Shown: piece after piece, positions 27,307 through 37,310 of the stretch
Position numbering within the stretch: the stretch's first letter is position 1
Layout: each line of letters begins with the position of its first letter
From: Alkalilacustris brevis
GTDB taxonomy: Bacteria > Pseudomonadota > Alphaproteobacteria > Rhodobacterales > Rhodobacteraceae
Direction: 5' to 3'
Length of the DNA stretch: 64,000 nt
Assembly: GCF_003350345.1 (NCBI RefSeq)
Contig: NZ_QNVJ01000003.1
Location: 1 to 64,000, forward strand
Translations under genes and position numbers: made by a program
Notes under the pieces: generated by a model
Told to the model about the DNA's origin: nothing
Databases searched by the model: none
What the model saw: only the letters and a program-made list of their open reading frames with translations

Positions 27307-28752
27307 TCAGGTGCCGCAGAAAGTTTGCGTCACCTGCTCTTCGGGGGCGGGCGGCGCCTTGAGGTCCTCGGCGCCGGGCTGGTCCTCATAGGGGCGGGCC
27401 AGTACGTCGCATAACCGGTGAAACGGCGTGAAGTCGCCGCTGACGGCGGCGCCGATGGCCGCCTCGATCCGGTGGTTGCGGGGGATGAAAGCCGGGTTGG
27501 CCGCGCGGAGGGCGGTAATGGTCCGGGGCGCCTCGGGGCTGCCGCCCTCCTGCGCCAGGCGCGCGCGCCAGTCCTCTGCCCAGTTGTCGAAGGCCTCCGG
27601 CCCGGCAAAGGCGTCGCGCGCGCGGCCATCGGCCAGGCCGCGGAAGCTGCGCGTGAAATCCGCACCCTGCCGCGCCATGATGTCGAGCAGGGCCTCGATC
27701 AGGGCGCGATCGCCTTCCTGCGCGCCGGCCAGCCCCAGTTTGGCGCGGAACCGGTCAAGCCAGGCCTCCTGAAAGAGGGCCGGAAACGCGTGAACCACTT
27801 CGGTGGCGGCGCCTACGGCTTCCTCCTCGCCCATATCCATCAGGGGCAGCAAGCAGGAGGCCAGCTGGGCCAGATTCCACACCGCGATCTCAGGCTGGCT
27901 GGAATAGGCATAGCGGCCATGCCGGTCGATCGAGGAGAACACCCTGTGCGGGTGATACGCATCCATGAAGGCGCAGGGTCCGTAATCAAGCGTCTCGCCG
28001 CCAACATGGCAATTGTCGGTGTTCATGACCCCGTGGATGAACCCGAGCGCCATCCATTGCGCCACCAGCCGGGCCTGCGCCGCCACCGCCGCGCGCAGAA
28101 ACTCCAGCGGGTCATCGGCTTGCGGAAAATGCCGGTCGCGCGCATGGGCATAGAGCCTGCGCAGCGCGTCCAGATCGCCGCGCACGGCGAAATACTGGAA
28201 TGTCCCCACCCGGATATGGCTCGACGCCACGCGCGTGAGCACCGCGCCGGGCAGGCGGGTTTCGCGGTAGACCCAGTCGCCGGTGGTCACGGCGGCCAGG
28301 GCGCGGGTGGTAGGCACCCCCAGCGCGTGCATCGCCTCGCTGACGACATATTCGCGCAGCACCGGGCCGATCCAGGCGCGCCCGTCGCCCGAGCGCGAGA
28401 ATGGCGTGCGCCCCGATCCCTTGAGCTGGATGTCGCGGCGGCGGCCGCCGCGGTCGATCACCTCGCCCAGCAGCAGCGCGCGCCCGTCGCCCAGTTGCGG
28501 CACAAACCCGCCAAACTGATGCCCCGCATAGGCCTGCGCCAGCGGCGCGGCGCCCTCGGGCAGGGCATTGCCGGAAAACATCGCCAGGCCTTCAGGCCCG
28601 GCCAGCGCCTGCGCGTCCAGGCCCAGCTCTTCAGCCAGCGCATGATTGAGGCGCACCAGCCCGGGCGCGGGCACCGGCTCGGGTGACAGGCGCGCGTAGA
28701 ACCGCGCGGGCAGGGCAGCATAGCTGTTGTCGAAGGCGATCTTCAGGCTCAT
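27307..28752 (-). CDS. selO: SelO-family protein adenylyltransferase (YdiU/UPF0061)
   Basis: A 481 aa pseudokinase-fold enzyme that transfers AMP to Ser/Thr/Tyr of target proteins, mainly in redox stress. Family motifs: '[26 protein letters not shown]', '[46 protein letters not shown]' and the active-site region '[24 protein letters not shown]'. It ends TQTFCGT, where the C-terminal Cys corresponds to the selenocysteine position in animal SelO. The ATG at 28752 ([15 protein letters not shown]) matches the family start; the frame is open further upstream without support. Confidence 0.93.
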   Translation of the reverse strand: MSLKIAFDNSYAALPARFYARLSPEPVPAPGLVRLNHALAEELGLDAQALAGPEGLAMFSGNALPEGAAPLAQAYAGHQFGGFVPQLGDGRALLLGEVIDRGGRRRDIQLKGSGRTPFSRSGDGRAWIGPVLREYVVSEAMHALGVPTTRALAAVTTGDWVYRETRLPGAVLTRVASSHIRVGTFQYFAVRGDLDALRRLYAHARDRHFPQADDPLEFLRAAVAAQARLVAQWMALGFIHGVMNTDNCHVGGETLDYGPCAFMDAYHPHRVFSSIDRHGRYAYSSQPEIAVWNLAQLASCLLPLMDMGEEEAVGAATEVVHAFPALFQEAWLDRFRAKLGLAGAQEGDRALIEALLDIMARQGADFTRSFRGLADGRARDAFAGPEAFDNWAEDWRARLAQEGGSPEAPRTITALRAANPAFIPRNHRIEAAIGAAVSGDFTPFHRLCDVLARPYEDQPGAEDLKAPPAPEEQVTQTFCGT

Positions 28753-29000
28753 GCAAGGCAGGTAATGCGCAATGAGCCCGGCGGGAAGCCCCCCGCGCAG
28801 GATTTGATGGCGGGGACGGGGGGATCGGGTGGTCTCTAACGCAATTTCAAGCCCGCCGGGTTCGCCTGACCTGAAATCGCGACAGGAGATATCGCGCACG
28901 GCAGGCTGCGTGGGGGGGGCGGCGCCGAGGTGACGTCAGGCCGCCGGGCGGCCTGAAGAGATGACGCGGCGGGCCTGCGGCCCTTTGCCCCGCGCCAGTG

Positions 29001-29032
29001 CCTCCGGCGGGGATATTTCCTTCACAGTGAAG
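29001..29032 (+). repeat. Dispersed intergenic repeat, copy D
   Basis: CCTCCGGCGGGGATATTT followed by CACAGTGAAG. It lies in the 322-bp gap (28753-29074) downstream of typA and upstream of selO, both on the minus strand. Nothing else recognisable occurs in that gap. Confidence 0.82.
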
Positions 29033-29074
29033 AACAGGCGCGCTTTCGGGAGGCGGCGGACGGCGCCGCGCCGA

Positions 29075-30895
29075 TCACCCCGCCGCGCGGGACTGGCGCT
29101 TGCGCTCATGCGAGTCGAGGAAGCGCTTGCGCAGGCGGATCGCCTTTGGCGTGACCTCGACCAGTTCGTCATCGTCGATATAGGCGATCGCCTGTTCCAG
29201 CGACATCCGCACCGGCGTGGTCAGCCGCACGGCTTCATCGGTGCCCGAGGCGCGCACATTGGTCAGCTTCTTGCCCTTGAGCGGGTTGACCTCGAGATCG
29301 TTCTCGCGGCTATGCTCGCCGATGATCATGCCCTCATAGACATCTTCCTGCGCGCCGATGAACATCTGCCCGCGTTCCTCGAGGTTCCACAGCGCATAGG
29401 CGACCGAGGCGCCATTCTCCATCGAGATCAGCACCCCCGCGCGGCGCCCCTGGATGGCGCCTTTCCACGGCGCCCAGCCGTGAAAGACGCGGTTGAGCAC
29501 GCCGGTGCCGCGGGTGTCGGTGAGGAACTCGCCGTGATAGCCGATCAGCCCGCGCGAGGGCACATGTGCGATGATCCGCGTCTTGCCTGCGCCGGCGGGC
29601 TTCATCTCGGCCAGGTCGCCCTTGCGGGGGCCGGTCAGCTTCTCGATCACCGTGCCGGTGAATTCGTCGTCCACGTCGATGGTGACTTCCTCGACCGGCT
29701 CGAGCCGTTGACCGTTCTCGTCGCGGGTCAGCACGCGCGGGCGCGAAATCGACAGCTCGAAGCCTTCGCGGCGCATGTTCTCGATCAGCACGCCCATCTG
29801 CAATTCACCCCGGCCCGCCACCTCGAAGGCCTCGCCGCCGGGGGTATCGCTGATGCGGATCGCCACGTTCGACTCGGCCTCTTTCATCAGGCGTTCGCGG
29901 ATCACCCGGCTTTGCACCTTCTTGCCGTCGCGGCCGGCAAGCGGGCTGTCGTTGATGCCGAAGGTCACGCTGATGGTGGGCGGGTCGATCGGCTGCGCGG
30001 GCAGGGGGGTGTCGATCTCGGGCGCGCAGAGCGTGTCGGCCACTGTCGCCTTAGACATGCCCGCAAGCGTCACGATATCGCCCGCCTCGGCGAGGTCGAT
30101 GGCCTGCTGGCCAAGGCCGCGGAAGGCCAGCACCTTGGAGACGCGAAACTGTTCGATCCGCGCGCCGTCGCGCGAGAGCGCCTTGAGCGTGTCGCCCGCC
30201 TTCAGTTGCCCGGATTCGACGCGACCGGTCAGGATGCGGCCCAGGTACGGGTCGGCCGACAGCGTCGTGGCCAGCATGGTGAAGGGCTCATCGCGGCGCG
30301 CCACCTGCGCGGGCGCCGGCACATGGGCGACGATCAGCTCGAAGAGCGCGGTGAGATCCTTGCGCGGGCCGTCCAGCTCGGTATCGGCCCAGCCATTGAT
30401 GCCCGAGGCATAGAGCACCGGAAAATCGAGTTGGTCGTCATCGGCGCCCAGATTGGCGAAGAGGTCGAACACCTCGTTGAGGGCACGGTCGGGTTCGGCC
30501 GCGGGCTTGTCAACCTTGTTGAGCACGACGATGGGGCGCAGCCCCAGCGCCAGCGCCTTGGAGGTGACGAATTTGGTCTGCGGCATCGGCCCTTCGGCGG
30601 CATCGACCAGCAATACCACGCCATCGACCATGCTGAGGATGCGCTCCACCTCGCCGCCGAAATCGGCGTGGCCGGGAGTGTCGACGATATTGATGCGCAG
30701 ATCGCCCCATTCGACGCTGGTGGCCTTGGCCAGGATGGTGATGCCGCGCTCGCGTTCGATGTCATTGCTGTCCATCGCGCGTTCGGCCACCGCCTGGTTC
30801 TCGCGGAAGGCGCCGGATTGCTTGAGAAGTTCATCCACCAGCGTGGTCTTGCCGTGGTCGACATGCGCGATGATCGCGATATTGCGAAGGTCCAT
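29075..30895 (-). CDS. typA: Ribosome-associated translational GTPase TypA/BipA
   Basis: A 606 aa translational GTPase that binds the ribosome and aids large-subunit assembly and stress adaptation. The G domain begins [20 protein letters not shown] (G1), with DTPGHADF (G3) and LNKVDKP (G4), followed by EF-G-like domains and the BipA C-terminus 'GSRGLIGY'-type element (here [20 protein letters not shown]). Length is normal. The start is the ATG at 30895; the open frame continuing far upstream on this strand is antisense to coxC and coxM and not coding. Confidence 0.96.
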   Translation of the reverse strand: MDLRNIAIIAHVDHGKTTLVDELLKQSGAFRENQAVAERAMDSNDIERERGITILAKATSVEWGDLRINIVDTPGHADFGGEVERILSMVDGVVLLVDAAEGPMPQTKFVTSKALALGLRPIVVLNKVDKPAAEPDRALNEVFDLFANLGADDDQLDFPVLYASGINGWADTELDGPRKDLTALFELIVAHVPAPAQVARRDEPFTMLATTLSADPYLGRILTGRVESGQLKAGDTLKALSRDGARIEQFRVSKVLAFRGLGQQAIDLAEAGDIVTLAGMSKATVADTLCAPEIDTPLPAQPIDPPTISVTFGINDSPLAGRDGKKVQSRVIRERLMKEAESNVAIRISDTPGGEAFEVAGRGELQMGVLIENMRREGFELSISRPRVLTRDENGQRLEPVEEVTIDVDDEFTGTVIEKLTGPRKGDLAEMKPAGAGKTRIIAHVPSRGLIGYHGEFLTDTRGTGVLNRVFHGWAPWKGAIQGRRAGVLISMENGASVAYALWNLEERGQMFIGAQEDVYEGMIIGEHSRENDLEVNPLKGKKLTNVRASGTDEAVRLTTPVRMSLEQAIAYIDDDELVEVTPKAIRLRKRFLDSHERKRQSRAAG

Positions 30896-31099
30896 AAGTC
30901 TCTGCCCTGAATGCTGCGCCGCCGCGATAACGGGGATCGGGCCGGATGACCAGCCCTGATCGCGGCGCGCCGGCCATGTTGCGATATATCTGCCGCGGCA
31001 TTGCCCGGCCGAGATGGCCGATGGCGCGCGCGGCGGCTGGGGCTGCATATGGGGCCTGCGCCGCCCAGGCGCAACCGGTCGCGCTGGTGCAGCGTCTGT

Positions 31100-31129
31100 T
31101 TGACAGTTCGCGCCGCGGCTCGCTAATCT
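31100..31129 (+). promoter_or_regulatory. Probable sigma-70 promoter of the coxC-like gene
   Basis: TTGACA (31100-31105, a perfect -35) and TAATCT (31124-31129) are separated by 18 bp, ending about 80 bp before the ATG at 31208. It lies in the 312-bp divergent region (30896-31207) between typA and coxC, which shows no other clear feature. Confidence 0.6.
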
Positions 31130-31207
31130 TGCGGGCATGCGCGCGCTGCAGGGTGCCGGCCGGGTGGCTAGCTGCTGGTGGCGCGCGTCGGGGGAGAATT
31201 TGTCCTT

Positions 31208-32323
31208 ATGATCGTCTATTCCTACGATCCCTGGCTGGTGGCCGCCTCGGTCGCCATTTCGCTGATGGCCTCCTTCACCGGGCTGTCGCTGACGCGGGGG
31301 ATCTCGGGGCTGGTGGAAAGCCAGCGCCAGTTGCGGATCATCATGGCCTCGATCGCGCTGGGGGCGGGCATCTGGTCGATGCATTTCGTGGCGATGCTGG
31401 CGATGCGCTTTCCGGTGCCGGTGTTCTACGATCTGCTGCAAACAACGGCCTCGGCGCTGGTTGCCATCCTGATGGCCGGTGTGGCGCTGGTGCTGATGCA
31501 TTTCGGGCCGCGCACCCGGCCCAAGACGGTGCTGGCGGGCGTGGTTCTGGGGCTGGGGATCGCGGTGATGCACTATGTCGGGCTGGGCGCGATGGATGGC
31601 TGCCGCCCGGTCTACCGCCCGGCGGGCTTCATCGTGGCAGGCACGCTGGCCGGGGCGATGGGGGTTGCCGCCATTGCCATTGCCTATGGCCAGCGCAGCG
31701 CGCGCAACACCGCGTTTGCCACGCTGGTGTTCGGGGCCTCGGTGGTGGTGGTGCATTTCAGCGCGATGCACTGGACCGATTTTGTCGAGGCCTCGCGCCG
31801 CACGCTCGAGGCGCCGGCGATGAGCAATGCGGAAATCGCGCTGGTCGTGCTGCTCTCGGGGTTTGTCATCTCGGGCGCGTTCCTGCTTACCGCGGCAAGC
31901 GTGCTCAACCGCCCGATGGCGCAGGGGGCGGGCGATGCCCCGGTCGCAGGCGAAACCCCGTCGCCCGCCGCGCAGCCCACGTCCAGGGCCACCGCCCCGC
32001 GCGTGCCGTTCGAGCGCGATGGCGCCACCTATTTTGTGCCTGCGCACATGGTCGCGGCGATCCGCGCCGAGGGGCATTACAGCGTGGCCTACACAGCCGA
32101 AGGACGGGTGTTCTGCCCCTGGTCGATCTCGCAGGCTGAGGCGCGTCTGCCAGCGCCCTTTCTGCGTGTGCACCGCAGCTATCTGGTCAATACCGCGCAT
32201 GTCACCGGCTTCGAGCGGCGCAAAGATAACGGGGTCTGCCTGATGGAGGGCACGCCGGGGCTGGGCAAGGTGCCGGTGGCGCGCGCCCGCATTTCTGCCG
32301 TGCGCGAGGCGCTGGGAATCTGA
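31208..32323 (+). CDS. coxC: CoxC-like regulator: MHYT membrane sensor fused to a LytTR DNA-binding domain
   Basis: A 371 aa protein. Residues 1 to about 235 carry seven hydrophobic helices with the metal-binding MHYT-type motifs MHFVAM, MHYVGL and VHFSAM; such domains are thought to sense O2, CO or NO via copper. After a low-complexity linker, residues about 265-371 form a LytTR DNA-binding domain ('YFVPAHMVAAIRAEGHYSVAY...FLRVHRSYLVNTAHVTGFERR'). CoxC and CoxH of Oligotropha carboxidovorans share this architecture. It lies immediately upstream of coxM, so it is the likely CO-responsive activator. I use the ATG at 31208; a GTG at 31178 is an alternative. A direct repeat pair suited to LytTR binding follows the gene. 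Confidence 0.85.
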   Translation: MIVYSYDPWLVAASVAISLMASFTGLSLTRGISGLVESQRQLRIIMASIALGAGIWSMHFVAMLAMRFPVPVFYDLLQTTASALVAILMAGVALVLMHFGPRTRPKTVLAGVVLGLGIAVMHYVGLGAMDGCRPVYRPAGFIVAGTLAGAMGVAAIAIAYGQRSARNTAFATLVFGASVVVVHFSAMHWTDFVEASRRTLEAPAMSNAEIALVVLLSGFVISGAFLLTAASVLNRPMAQGAGDAPVAGETPSPAAQPTSRATAPRVPFERDGATYFVPAHMVAAIRAEGHYSVAYTAEGRVFCPWSISQAEARLPAPFLRVHRSYLVNTAHVTGFERRKDNGVCLMEGTPGLGKVPVARARISAVREALGI

Positions 32324-32345
32324 CCTGGCCGGCCTGTGCAGCGCA

Positions 32346-32376
32346 CGCATTTCGTGCAGCACAGGCGCATTTCGTG
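32346..32376 (+). promoter_or_regulatory. Candidate LytTR operator upstream of coxM
   Basis: CGCATTTCGTG occurs twice in direct orientation (32346-32356 and 32366-32376), start to start 20 bp. LytTR proteins bind pairs of about 9-bp direct repeats spaced near two helical turns. The pair lies 105-135 bp upstream of the coxM ATG, right after the gene for an MHYT-LytTR protein. A short inverted repeat GCCGCA-N5-TGCGGC follows at 32385-32401. Confidence 0.6.
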
Positions 32377-32480
32377 AATGAACCGCCGCAGCCTGTGCGG
32401 CAGATCTGCACGCGCTCCGGCAGGCGCCTATGCCTCGTGACCGGAAATGCGGCAAAACGCCGCCGCGTGGGAGGAGCCAG

Positions 32481-33332
32481 ATGATACCACCAGCCTTTGA
32501 TTACCACCGGCCCGAGAGCCTCGACGCCGCGCTCAAGCTTCTGGGTGCGCATGGCGACGAGGCGCGCGTGCTTGCCGGGGGGCACAGCCTGATCCCGATG
32601 ATGAAGCTGCGCATGGCTGAATTCGCGCATCTGATCGACTTGCAGGCGATCGAGGATTTGCGCGACATCGCGGTGGGTGACACCATCCGCATCGGCGCGA
32701 TGACGACCCAGGCCGAGCTGCTCGATCATGCCGGCCTGGCCGAGGCCGCGCCGATCCTGAGCGAGGCCGCGATGCAGATCGCCGATCCGCAGGTGCGCTA
32801 CATGGGCACGATCGGCGGCAATGTGGCCAATGGTGACCCGGGCAACGACATGCCCGGCCTGATGCAGTGCCTTGATGCCACCTATACGCTGGCCGGGCCC
32901 GACGGTACCCGCGATGTGTCTGCGCGCGACTTCTACGAGGCCGCCTACATGACCGCGCGCGAGGATGACGAGATCCTCGTGGCGATCAGCTTTCCGCGCC
33001 ACGCGCCGGGCTACGCCTATGAAAAGCAGAAGCGCAAGATCGGCGATTATGCCACCGCCGCGGCGGCAGTGCTGATCGAAGCCGAAGGCGGCAAGGTGAA
33101 AAGCGCCTCGGTGGCGATGACCAACCTTTCGGATGTGCCCGTCTACAGCGAGGGCGCGGGCGCCGCGCTTCTCGGCACGGCCTGCGACGCGGCGGCGCTG
33201 GATGCCGCCGTGATCGCGATGCTGGGCGATATCGACCCGATGGAAGACAACCGCGGCCCCGTGGCCTTCAAGCAGCATGTCGCGGGGGTGATCCTGCGCC
33301 GTGCCATCGAACGTGCCTGGAAACGGGCCTGA
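32481..33332 (+). CDS. coxM: Aerobic CO dehydrogenase, medium FAD subunit
   Basis: A 283 aa FAD-binding subunit of the molybdenum-copper CO dehydrogenase, which passes electrons from the Fe-S subunit to the quinone pool. FAD motifs are AGGHSL (near residue 32) and TIGGN (near residue 110), followed by '[24 protein letters not shown]'. GGAGGAG immediately precedes the ATG at 32481. First gene of the coxMSL structural set; coxS starts 13 bp after its stop. Confidence 0.93.
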   Translation: MIPPAFDYHRPESLDAALKLLGAHGDEARVLAGGHSLIPMMKLRMAEFAHLIDLQAIEDLRDIAVGDTIRIGAMTTQAELLDHAGLAEAAPILSEAAMQIADPQVRYMGTIGGNVANGDPGNDMPGLMQCLDATYTLAGPDGTRDVSARDFYEAAYMTAREDDEILVAISFPRHAPGYAYEKQKRKIGDYATAAAAVLIEAEGGKVKSASVAMTNLSDVPVYSEGAGAALLGTACDAAALDAAVIAMLGDIDPMEDNRGPVAFKQHVAGVILRRAIERAWKRA

Positions 33333-33345
33333 GGGAGGGGACCCC

Positions 33346-33837
33346 ATGAGCAAGATGCATTTGAAACTCAAGGTCAACGGCCAGGAGGTCGAGACCCTCG
33401 CCGAGCCGCGCGAGCTGCTGATCCATGTGCTGCGCGAAAAGCTTGACATCACCGGGCCGCATATCGGCTGCGAGACCAGCCATTGCGGCGCCTGCACCGT
33501 GGACATGGACGGCAAGTCGGTGAAATCCTGCACCGTCTTTGCGGCCCAGGCCCAAGGTGCGCAGATCACCACCATCGAGGGCATTGCCAACCCCGAGGGC
33601 ATGCATGTGCTGCAGGAGATGTTCCGCGAGCATCACGGGCTGCAATGTGGCTTCTGCACGCCGGGCATGATCACGCGCGCCTGGCGGCTGCTGCAGGAAA
33701 ACCCGAACCCGACCGAGGAGGAGGTACGCTTCGGCATGTCCGGAAACCTCTGCCGCTGCACCGGGTATCAGAACATCGTCAAGGCCGTGCTTGCTGCCGC
33801 GTCCGAGATGAACTCCGCGAAGGAGGCCGCAGAATGA
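33346..33837 (+). CDS. coxS: Aerobic CO dehydrogenase, small [2Fe-2S] subunit
   Basis: A 163 aa subunit with two [2Fe-2S] clusters: the plant-ferredoxin-type set in '[19 protein letters not shown]' and the four-helix set in 'CGFCTPGM...CRCTGY'. It transfers electrons from the Mo-Cu site in CoxL to FAD in CoxM. GAGGGAGGGG precedes the ATG at 33346. Its stop overlaps the coxL start (ATGA), so the two are translationally coupled. Confidence 0.95.
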   Translation: MSKMHLKLKVNGQEVETLAEPRELLIHVLREKLDITGPHIGCETSHCGACTVDMDGKSVKSCTVFAAQAQGAQITTIEGIANPEGMHVLQEMFREHHGLQCGFCTPGMITRAWRLLQENPNPTEEEVRFGMSGNLCRCTGYQNIVKAVLAAASEMNSAKEAAE

Positions 33838-36254
33838 ACGAGATGACACCAACCCGCGAAGAGCGCGTCGCCAACCTCAAAGGGATGGGCTGCGCCCGCA
33901 AGCGCGTCGAGGATGCGCGCTTCACCCAGGGCAAGGGCAACTATGTCGATGACGTGAAACTGCCCGGCATGCTGTTTGGCGATTTCGTCCGCTCGCCCCA
34001 CGCCCATGCCCGCGTGAAGTCGATCAATACCGAGGCGGCGCTGGCGCTGCCCGGTGTCGTGGCGGTGCTGACCGCCAAGGATCTGGAGCCGCTGGGCCTG
34101 CACTGGATGCCCACGCTCGCGGGCGACAAGCAGATGGTGCTGGCCGATGGCAAGGTGCTGTTCCAGGGCCAGGAAGTGGCCTATGTGGTGGCCGAAGACC
34201 GCTACATCGCCGCCGACGCGATCGAACTGGTCGAGGTTGAATACGAAGACCTGCCGGTGATCACGGACCCGTTCAAGGCGCTGGAAGAGGGCGCGACGGT
34301 GCTGCGTGAGGATCTGGAGGGCCAGACTGAAGGTGCCCACGGCCCCCGCCGCCATCCCAACCACATCTTCCTGTGGGAACAGGGTGACAAGGCGGCCACC
34401 GAAGAGGTGATCGCCGGCGCCGAGGTGGTGGCCGAGGAAATGATCTATTACCACCGCACCCACCCGTGCCCGCTCGAGACTTGCGGCTGCGTGGCCTCGA
34501 TGGACAAGATCAACGGCAAGCTGACGCTCTGGGGCACGTTCCAGGCACCGCATGTGGTGCGCACCGTGGCTTCGCTGCTGTCGGGGATCGCCGAGCACAA
34601 CATCCGCGTGATCTCGCCCGATATCGGCGGGGGCTTCGGCAACAAGGTGGGCGTGTATCCGGGCTATGTGTGCTCCATCGTGGCCTCCATCGTCACCGGC
34701 AAGCCGGTGAAATGGGTCGAGGACCGGATGGAGAACCTGATGGCCACCGCCTTTGCCCGCGACTACTGGATGCAGGGCAAGATCGCCGCCACCAAGGAGG
34801 GCAAGATCACCGGCCTGTGGTGCCACACCACCGCCGACCATGGCGCGTTCGATGCCTGCGCCGACCCCACCAAGTTTCCCGCCGGGTTCTTCCATATCTG
34901 CACCGGCAGCTATGACATTCCGGTGGCCTGGGTTGGCGTGGACGGGGTTTATACCAACAAGGCGCCGGGCGGCGTGGCCTATCGCTGCTCGTTCCGGGTG
35001 ACGGAAGCGGCCTATTTCATCGAACGCATGATCGAAGTGCTGGCTTTGAGGCTGGGCATGGATGCCGCCGAGCTCAGGCGCATCAACTTCATCCGCAAGG
35101 ACCAGTTCCCCTATCATTCGGCACTGGGGTGGGAATACGACTCGGGCGATTACCACACTGCCTGGGACAAGGCACTCAAGGCCGTGGATTACGAGGGGCT
35201 GCGCCGCGAGCAGGCCGAGCGGCTGGAGGCGTTCAAGCGCGGCGAGACCCGCAAGCTGATGGGTATCGGGTTGAGCTTCTTCACCGAGATCGTCGGTGCG
35301 GGCCCGGTCAAGAACTGTGACATCCTCGGGATGGGCATGTTCGACAGCTGCGAGATCCGCATCCATCCCACCGGCAGCGCCATTGCGCGGCTTGGCACGA
35401 TCAGCCAGGGGCAGGGGCACGCGACGACATTCGCGCAGATCCTGGCCAGCGAGACCGGCATCCCTGCCGACATGATCACCATCGAGGAGGGTGACACCGA
35501 CACCGCGCCTTACGGGCTGGGCACCTATGGCTCGCGCTCGACCCCGGTGGCGGGGGCGGCCACGGCGCTTGCGGGCCGCAAGATCCGCGCCAAGGCGCAG
35601 ATGATCGCGGCCTATCTGCTGGAGGTGCATGACAACGATCTGGAATGGGATGTGGACCGTTTTGTCGTCAAGGGCGCGCCGGAGCGGTTCAAGACCATGG
35701 CCGAGATCGCCTATGCCTCGTACAATCAGGCGATACCGGGGCTGGAGCCGGGGCTCGAGGCGGTCAGCTATTACGACCCGCCCAACATGACCTACCCGTT
35801 CGGCGCCTATATCTGCGTCATGGATATCGACGTGGACACGGGCGAGGCCGCGATCCGGCAGTTCTATGCGCTCGATGATTGCGGCACCCGGATCAACCCG
35901 ATGGTGATCGAGGGCCAGGTGCATGGCGGGCTGACCGAGGCGCTGGCCATCGCCATGGGGCAGGAGATTGCCTATGACGAAATGGGCAACGTCAAGACCG
36001 CCACGCTGATGGATTTCTTCATACCCACGGCCTGGGAGACGCCCAACTACACCACCGACTGGACAGAGACGCCAAGCCCGCACCACCCGATCGGCGCCAA
36101 GGGCGTGGGCGAAAGCCCCAATGTCGGCGGGGTGCCGGCGTTCTCGAACGCGGTGCATGACGCGTTCCGTACCTTCGGGCTGACACAGGCGCATATGCCG
36201 CATGACCATTGGCGGATATGGAAGGTCGCCAGTGATCTGGGGCTGCATGGCTGA
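33834..36254 (+). CDS. coxL: Form I aerobic CO dehydrogenase, large molybdo-copper subunit
   Basis: An 806 aa catalytic subunit oxidising CO with water to CO2. The active-site loop reads AYRCSFR, with Cys385 as the copper ligand; AYxCSFR is the diagnostic signature of form I (true CO-oxidising) enzymes, against AYRGAGR in form II. The catalytic Glu760 is in GAKGVGESP. Molybdopterin-binding stretches such as 'DIGGGFGNK' are intact. The length agrees with known CoxL (about 809 aa). It is preceded by coxM and coxS. Downstream, two hairpins and a dispersed repeat separate it from coxDEF. Confidence 0.96.
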   Translation: MNEMTPTREERVANLKGMGCARKRVEDARFTQGKGNYVDDVKLPGMLFGDFVRSPHAHARVKSINTEAALALPGVVAVLTAKDLEPLGLHWMPTLAGDKQMVLADGKVLFQGQEVAYVVAEDRYIAADAIELVEVEYEDLPVITDPFKALEEGATVLREDLEGQTEGAHGPRRHPNHIFLWEQGDKAATEEVIAGAEVVAEEMIYYHRTHPCPLETCGCVASMDKINGKLTLWGTFQAPHVVRTVASLLSGIAEHNIRVISPDIGGGFGNKVGVYPGYVCSIVASIVTGKPVKWVEDRMENLMATAFARDYWMQGKIAATKEGKITGLWCHTTADHGAFDACADPTKFPAGFFHICTGSYDIPVAWVGVDGVYTNKAPGGVAYRCSFRVTEAAYFIERMIEVLALRLGMDAAELRRINFIRKDQFPYHSALGWEYDSGDYHTAWDKALKAVDYEGLRREQAERLEAFKRGETRKLMGIGLSFFTEIVGAGPVKNCDILGMGMFDSCEIRIHPTGSAIARLGTISQGQGHATTFAQILASETGIPADMITIEEGDTDTAPYGLGTYGSRSTPVAGAATALAGRKIRAKAQMIAAYLLEVHDNDLEWDVDRFVVKGAPERFKTMAEIAYASYNQAIPGLEPGLEAVSYYDPPNMTYPFGAYICVMDIDVDTGEAAIRQFYALDDCGTRINPMVIEGQVHGGLTEALAIAMGQEIAYDEMGNVKTATLMDFFIPTAWETPNYTTDWTETPSPHHPIGAKGVGESPNVGGVPAFSNAVHDAFRTFGLTQAHMPHDHWRIWKVASDLGLHG

Positions 36255-36263
36255 CGGGAGAAG

Positions 36264-36297
36264 GGCCGCTTTTGCACCTTGCGGCGCAAAAGCGGCC
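36264..36297 (+). terminator. 12-bp perfect hairpin directly after coxL
   Basis: GGCCGCTTTTGC (36264-36275) pairs perfectly with GCAAAAGCGGCC (36286-36297) around a 10-base loop, starting 10 bp after the coxL stop. A second hairpin, CCGCGGGC with GCCCGCGG (36319-36339), follows. There is no long U tract, so this could be an attenuator or an RNA-protecting 3' structure rather than a full terminator. Confidence 0.6.
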
Positions 36298-36349
36298 TGC
36301 GCGGCGGGTGCGGCTGCGCCGCGGGCACGGGGCCCGCGGCTGGCCGCTG

Positions 36350-36380
36350 CCTTCGGCGAGGATATTTTGACACAGTGAAG
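36350..36380 (+). repeat. Dispersed intergenic repeat, copy E, within the cox operon
   Basis: CCTTCGGCGAGGATATTT followed by CACAGTGAAG. It is located between coxL and coxD, downstream of the two hairpins, in the only sizeable gap (180 bp) of the cox operon. Confidence 0.82.
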
Positions 36381-36434
36381 GGCGGGTTCGAGCCATGCCC
36401 GGATGTGGCGCGGATCGTCAATGGAGTGGACGCG

Positions 36435-37310
36435 ATGGAGTGGCAGCGGCTGAAGGAGGGGCTGGCGGGGGCGAAATATGTCGCCTCGGACGATCTGGCC
36501 ATGGCGCTGCATCTGGCGATGAAGCTGGAGCGGCCGCTCCTGCTGGAAGGGGCGGCGGGCGTGGGCAAGACCCGGCTGGCGGCAGCGCTGGCCGAGCTGC
36601 TGGGCACGCGGCTTATCCGGTTGCAATGCTATGAGGGGCTGGACGCGGCGCAGGCGATCTATGAATGGAATTACCAGCGCCAGCTTCTGGCGATCCGCGC
36701 GGGTGCGGAGCGGGGCGAGGCCGGGCCGGAGCTGGAGGCGCGGATCTTCTCGGAGGAGTATCTGCTGGCGCGGCCCTTGCTGGAGTCGCTGCGCGAGGAG
36801 GTCGCGCCGGTTCTGCTGATCGACGAGCTGGATCGCGCCGACGAGGCCTTCGAGGCCTATCTGCTGGAGATCCTGTCGGAGTTTCAGGTGACGGTGCCGG
36901 AACTGGGCACCATCCGGGCGCGGGCCCGGCCGCATGTGATCCTGACCTCGAACGCCACGCGCGATTTGTCGGACGCGTTGCGGCGGCGCTGCATTTATTC
37001 CTTCGTGGATTATCCCGAGCGCGAGGCGGAGATCGCCATCCTGCGCGCGCATCACCCCGAGCTGGAGTTGCGGCTGATGGGGCAGATCGTGGCCTTCGTG
37101 CAGGCACTGCGGCGCGAGCCGCTGGAAAAGGTTCCCGGCGTGGCCGAGATGCTGGATTTCGCCGCCGCCCTGGGCGGGCTGGGGGTGAACGACCTGAGCG
37201 CCGACCCGGTGGCGGTGCAGGCGGCGCTGGTAACCCTGCTCAAGACGCAGGCGGACCGGGCTTCCGTGCCGCGCGAGGTTGCCGAGCGGCTGGCGGGAAA
37301 GGCCGCGTGA
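36435..37310 (+). CDS. coxD: MoxR-like AAA+ ATPase CoxD (CO dehydrogenase cofactor maturation)
   Basis: A 291 aa AAA+ ATPase. Walker A is GAAGVGKT (residues 39-46) and Walker B is VLLIDELDRAD; sensor 1 is 'ILTSNATRDL'. In Oligotropha, CoxD helps insert sulfur and copper into the Mo-Cu site of CoxL. I use the ATG at 36435 with GGAG eight bases upstream; the frame is open from 36279, which would run through the repeat and hairpins and is unlikely. The stop overlaps the coxE start (TGATG). Confidence 0.92.
   Translation: MEWQRLKEGLAGAKYVASDDLAMALHLAMKLERPLLLEGAAGVGKTRLAAALAELLGTRLIRLQCYEGLDAAQAIYEWNYQRQLLAIRAGAERGEAGPELEARIFSEEYLLARPLLESLREEVAPVLLIDELDRADEAFEAYLLEILSEFQVTVPELGTIRARARPHVILTSNATRDLSDALRRRCIYSFVDYPEREAEIAILRAHHPELELRLMGQIVAFVQALRREPLEKVPGVAEMLDFAAALGGLGVNDLSADPVAVQAALVTLLKTQADRASVPREVAERLAGKAA

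Noticed and set aside
30896-32455. Extension of the typA frame far upstream
   Set aside because: TypA starts at 30895 with the standard [18 protein letters not shown] sequence; the extension is antisense to coxC and the coxM promoter and has no homology.
33834-36254. CoxL considered as a xanthine dehydrogenase or form II CoxL-like protein
   Set aside because: The active-site loop is AYRCSFR with the copper-ligand Cys, diagnostic of form I CO dehydrogenase, and the coxDEFG set accompanies it.
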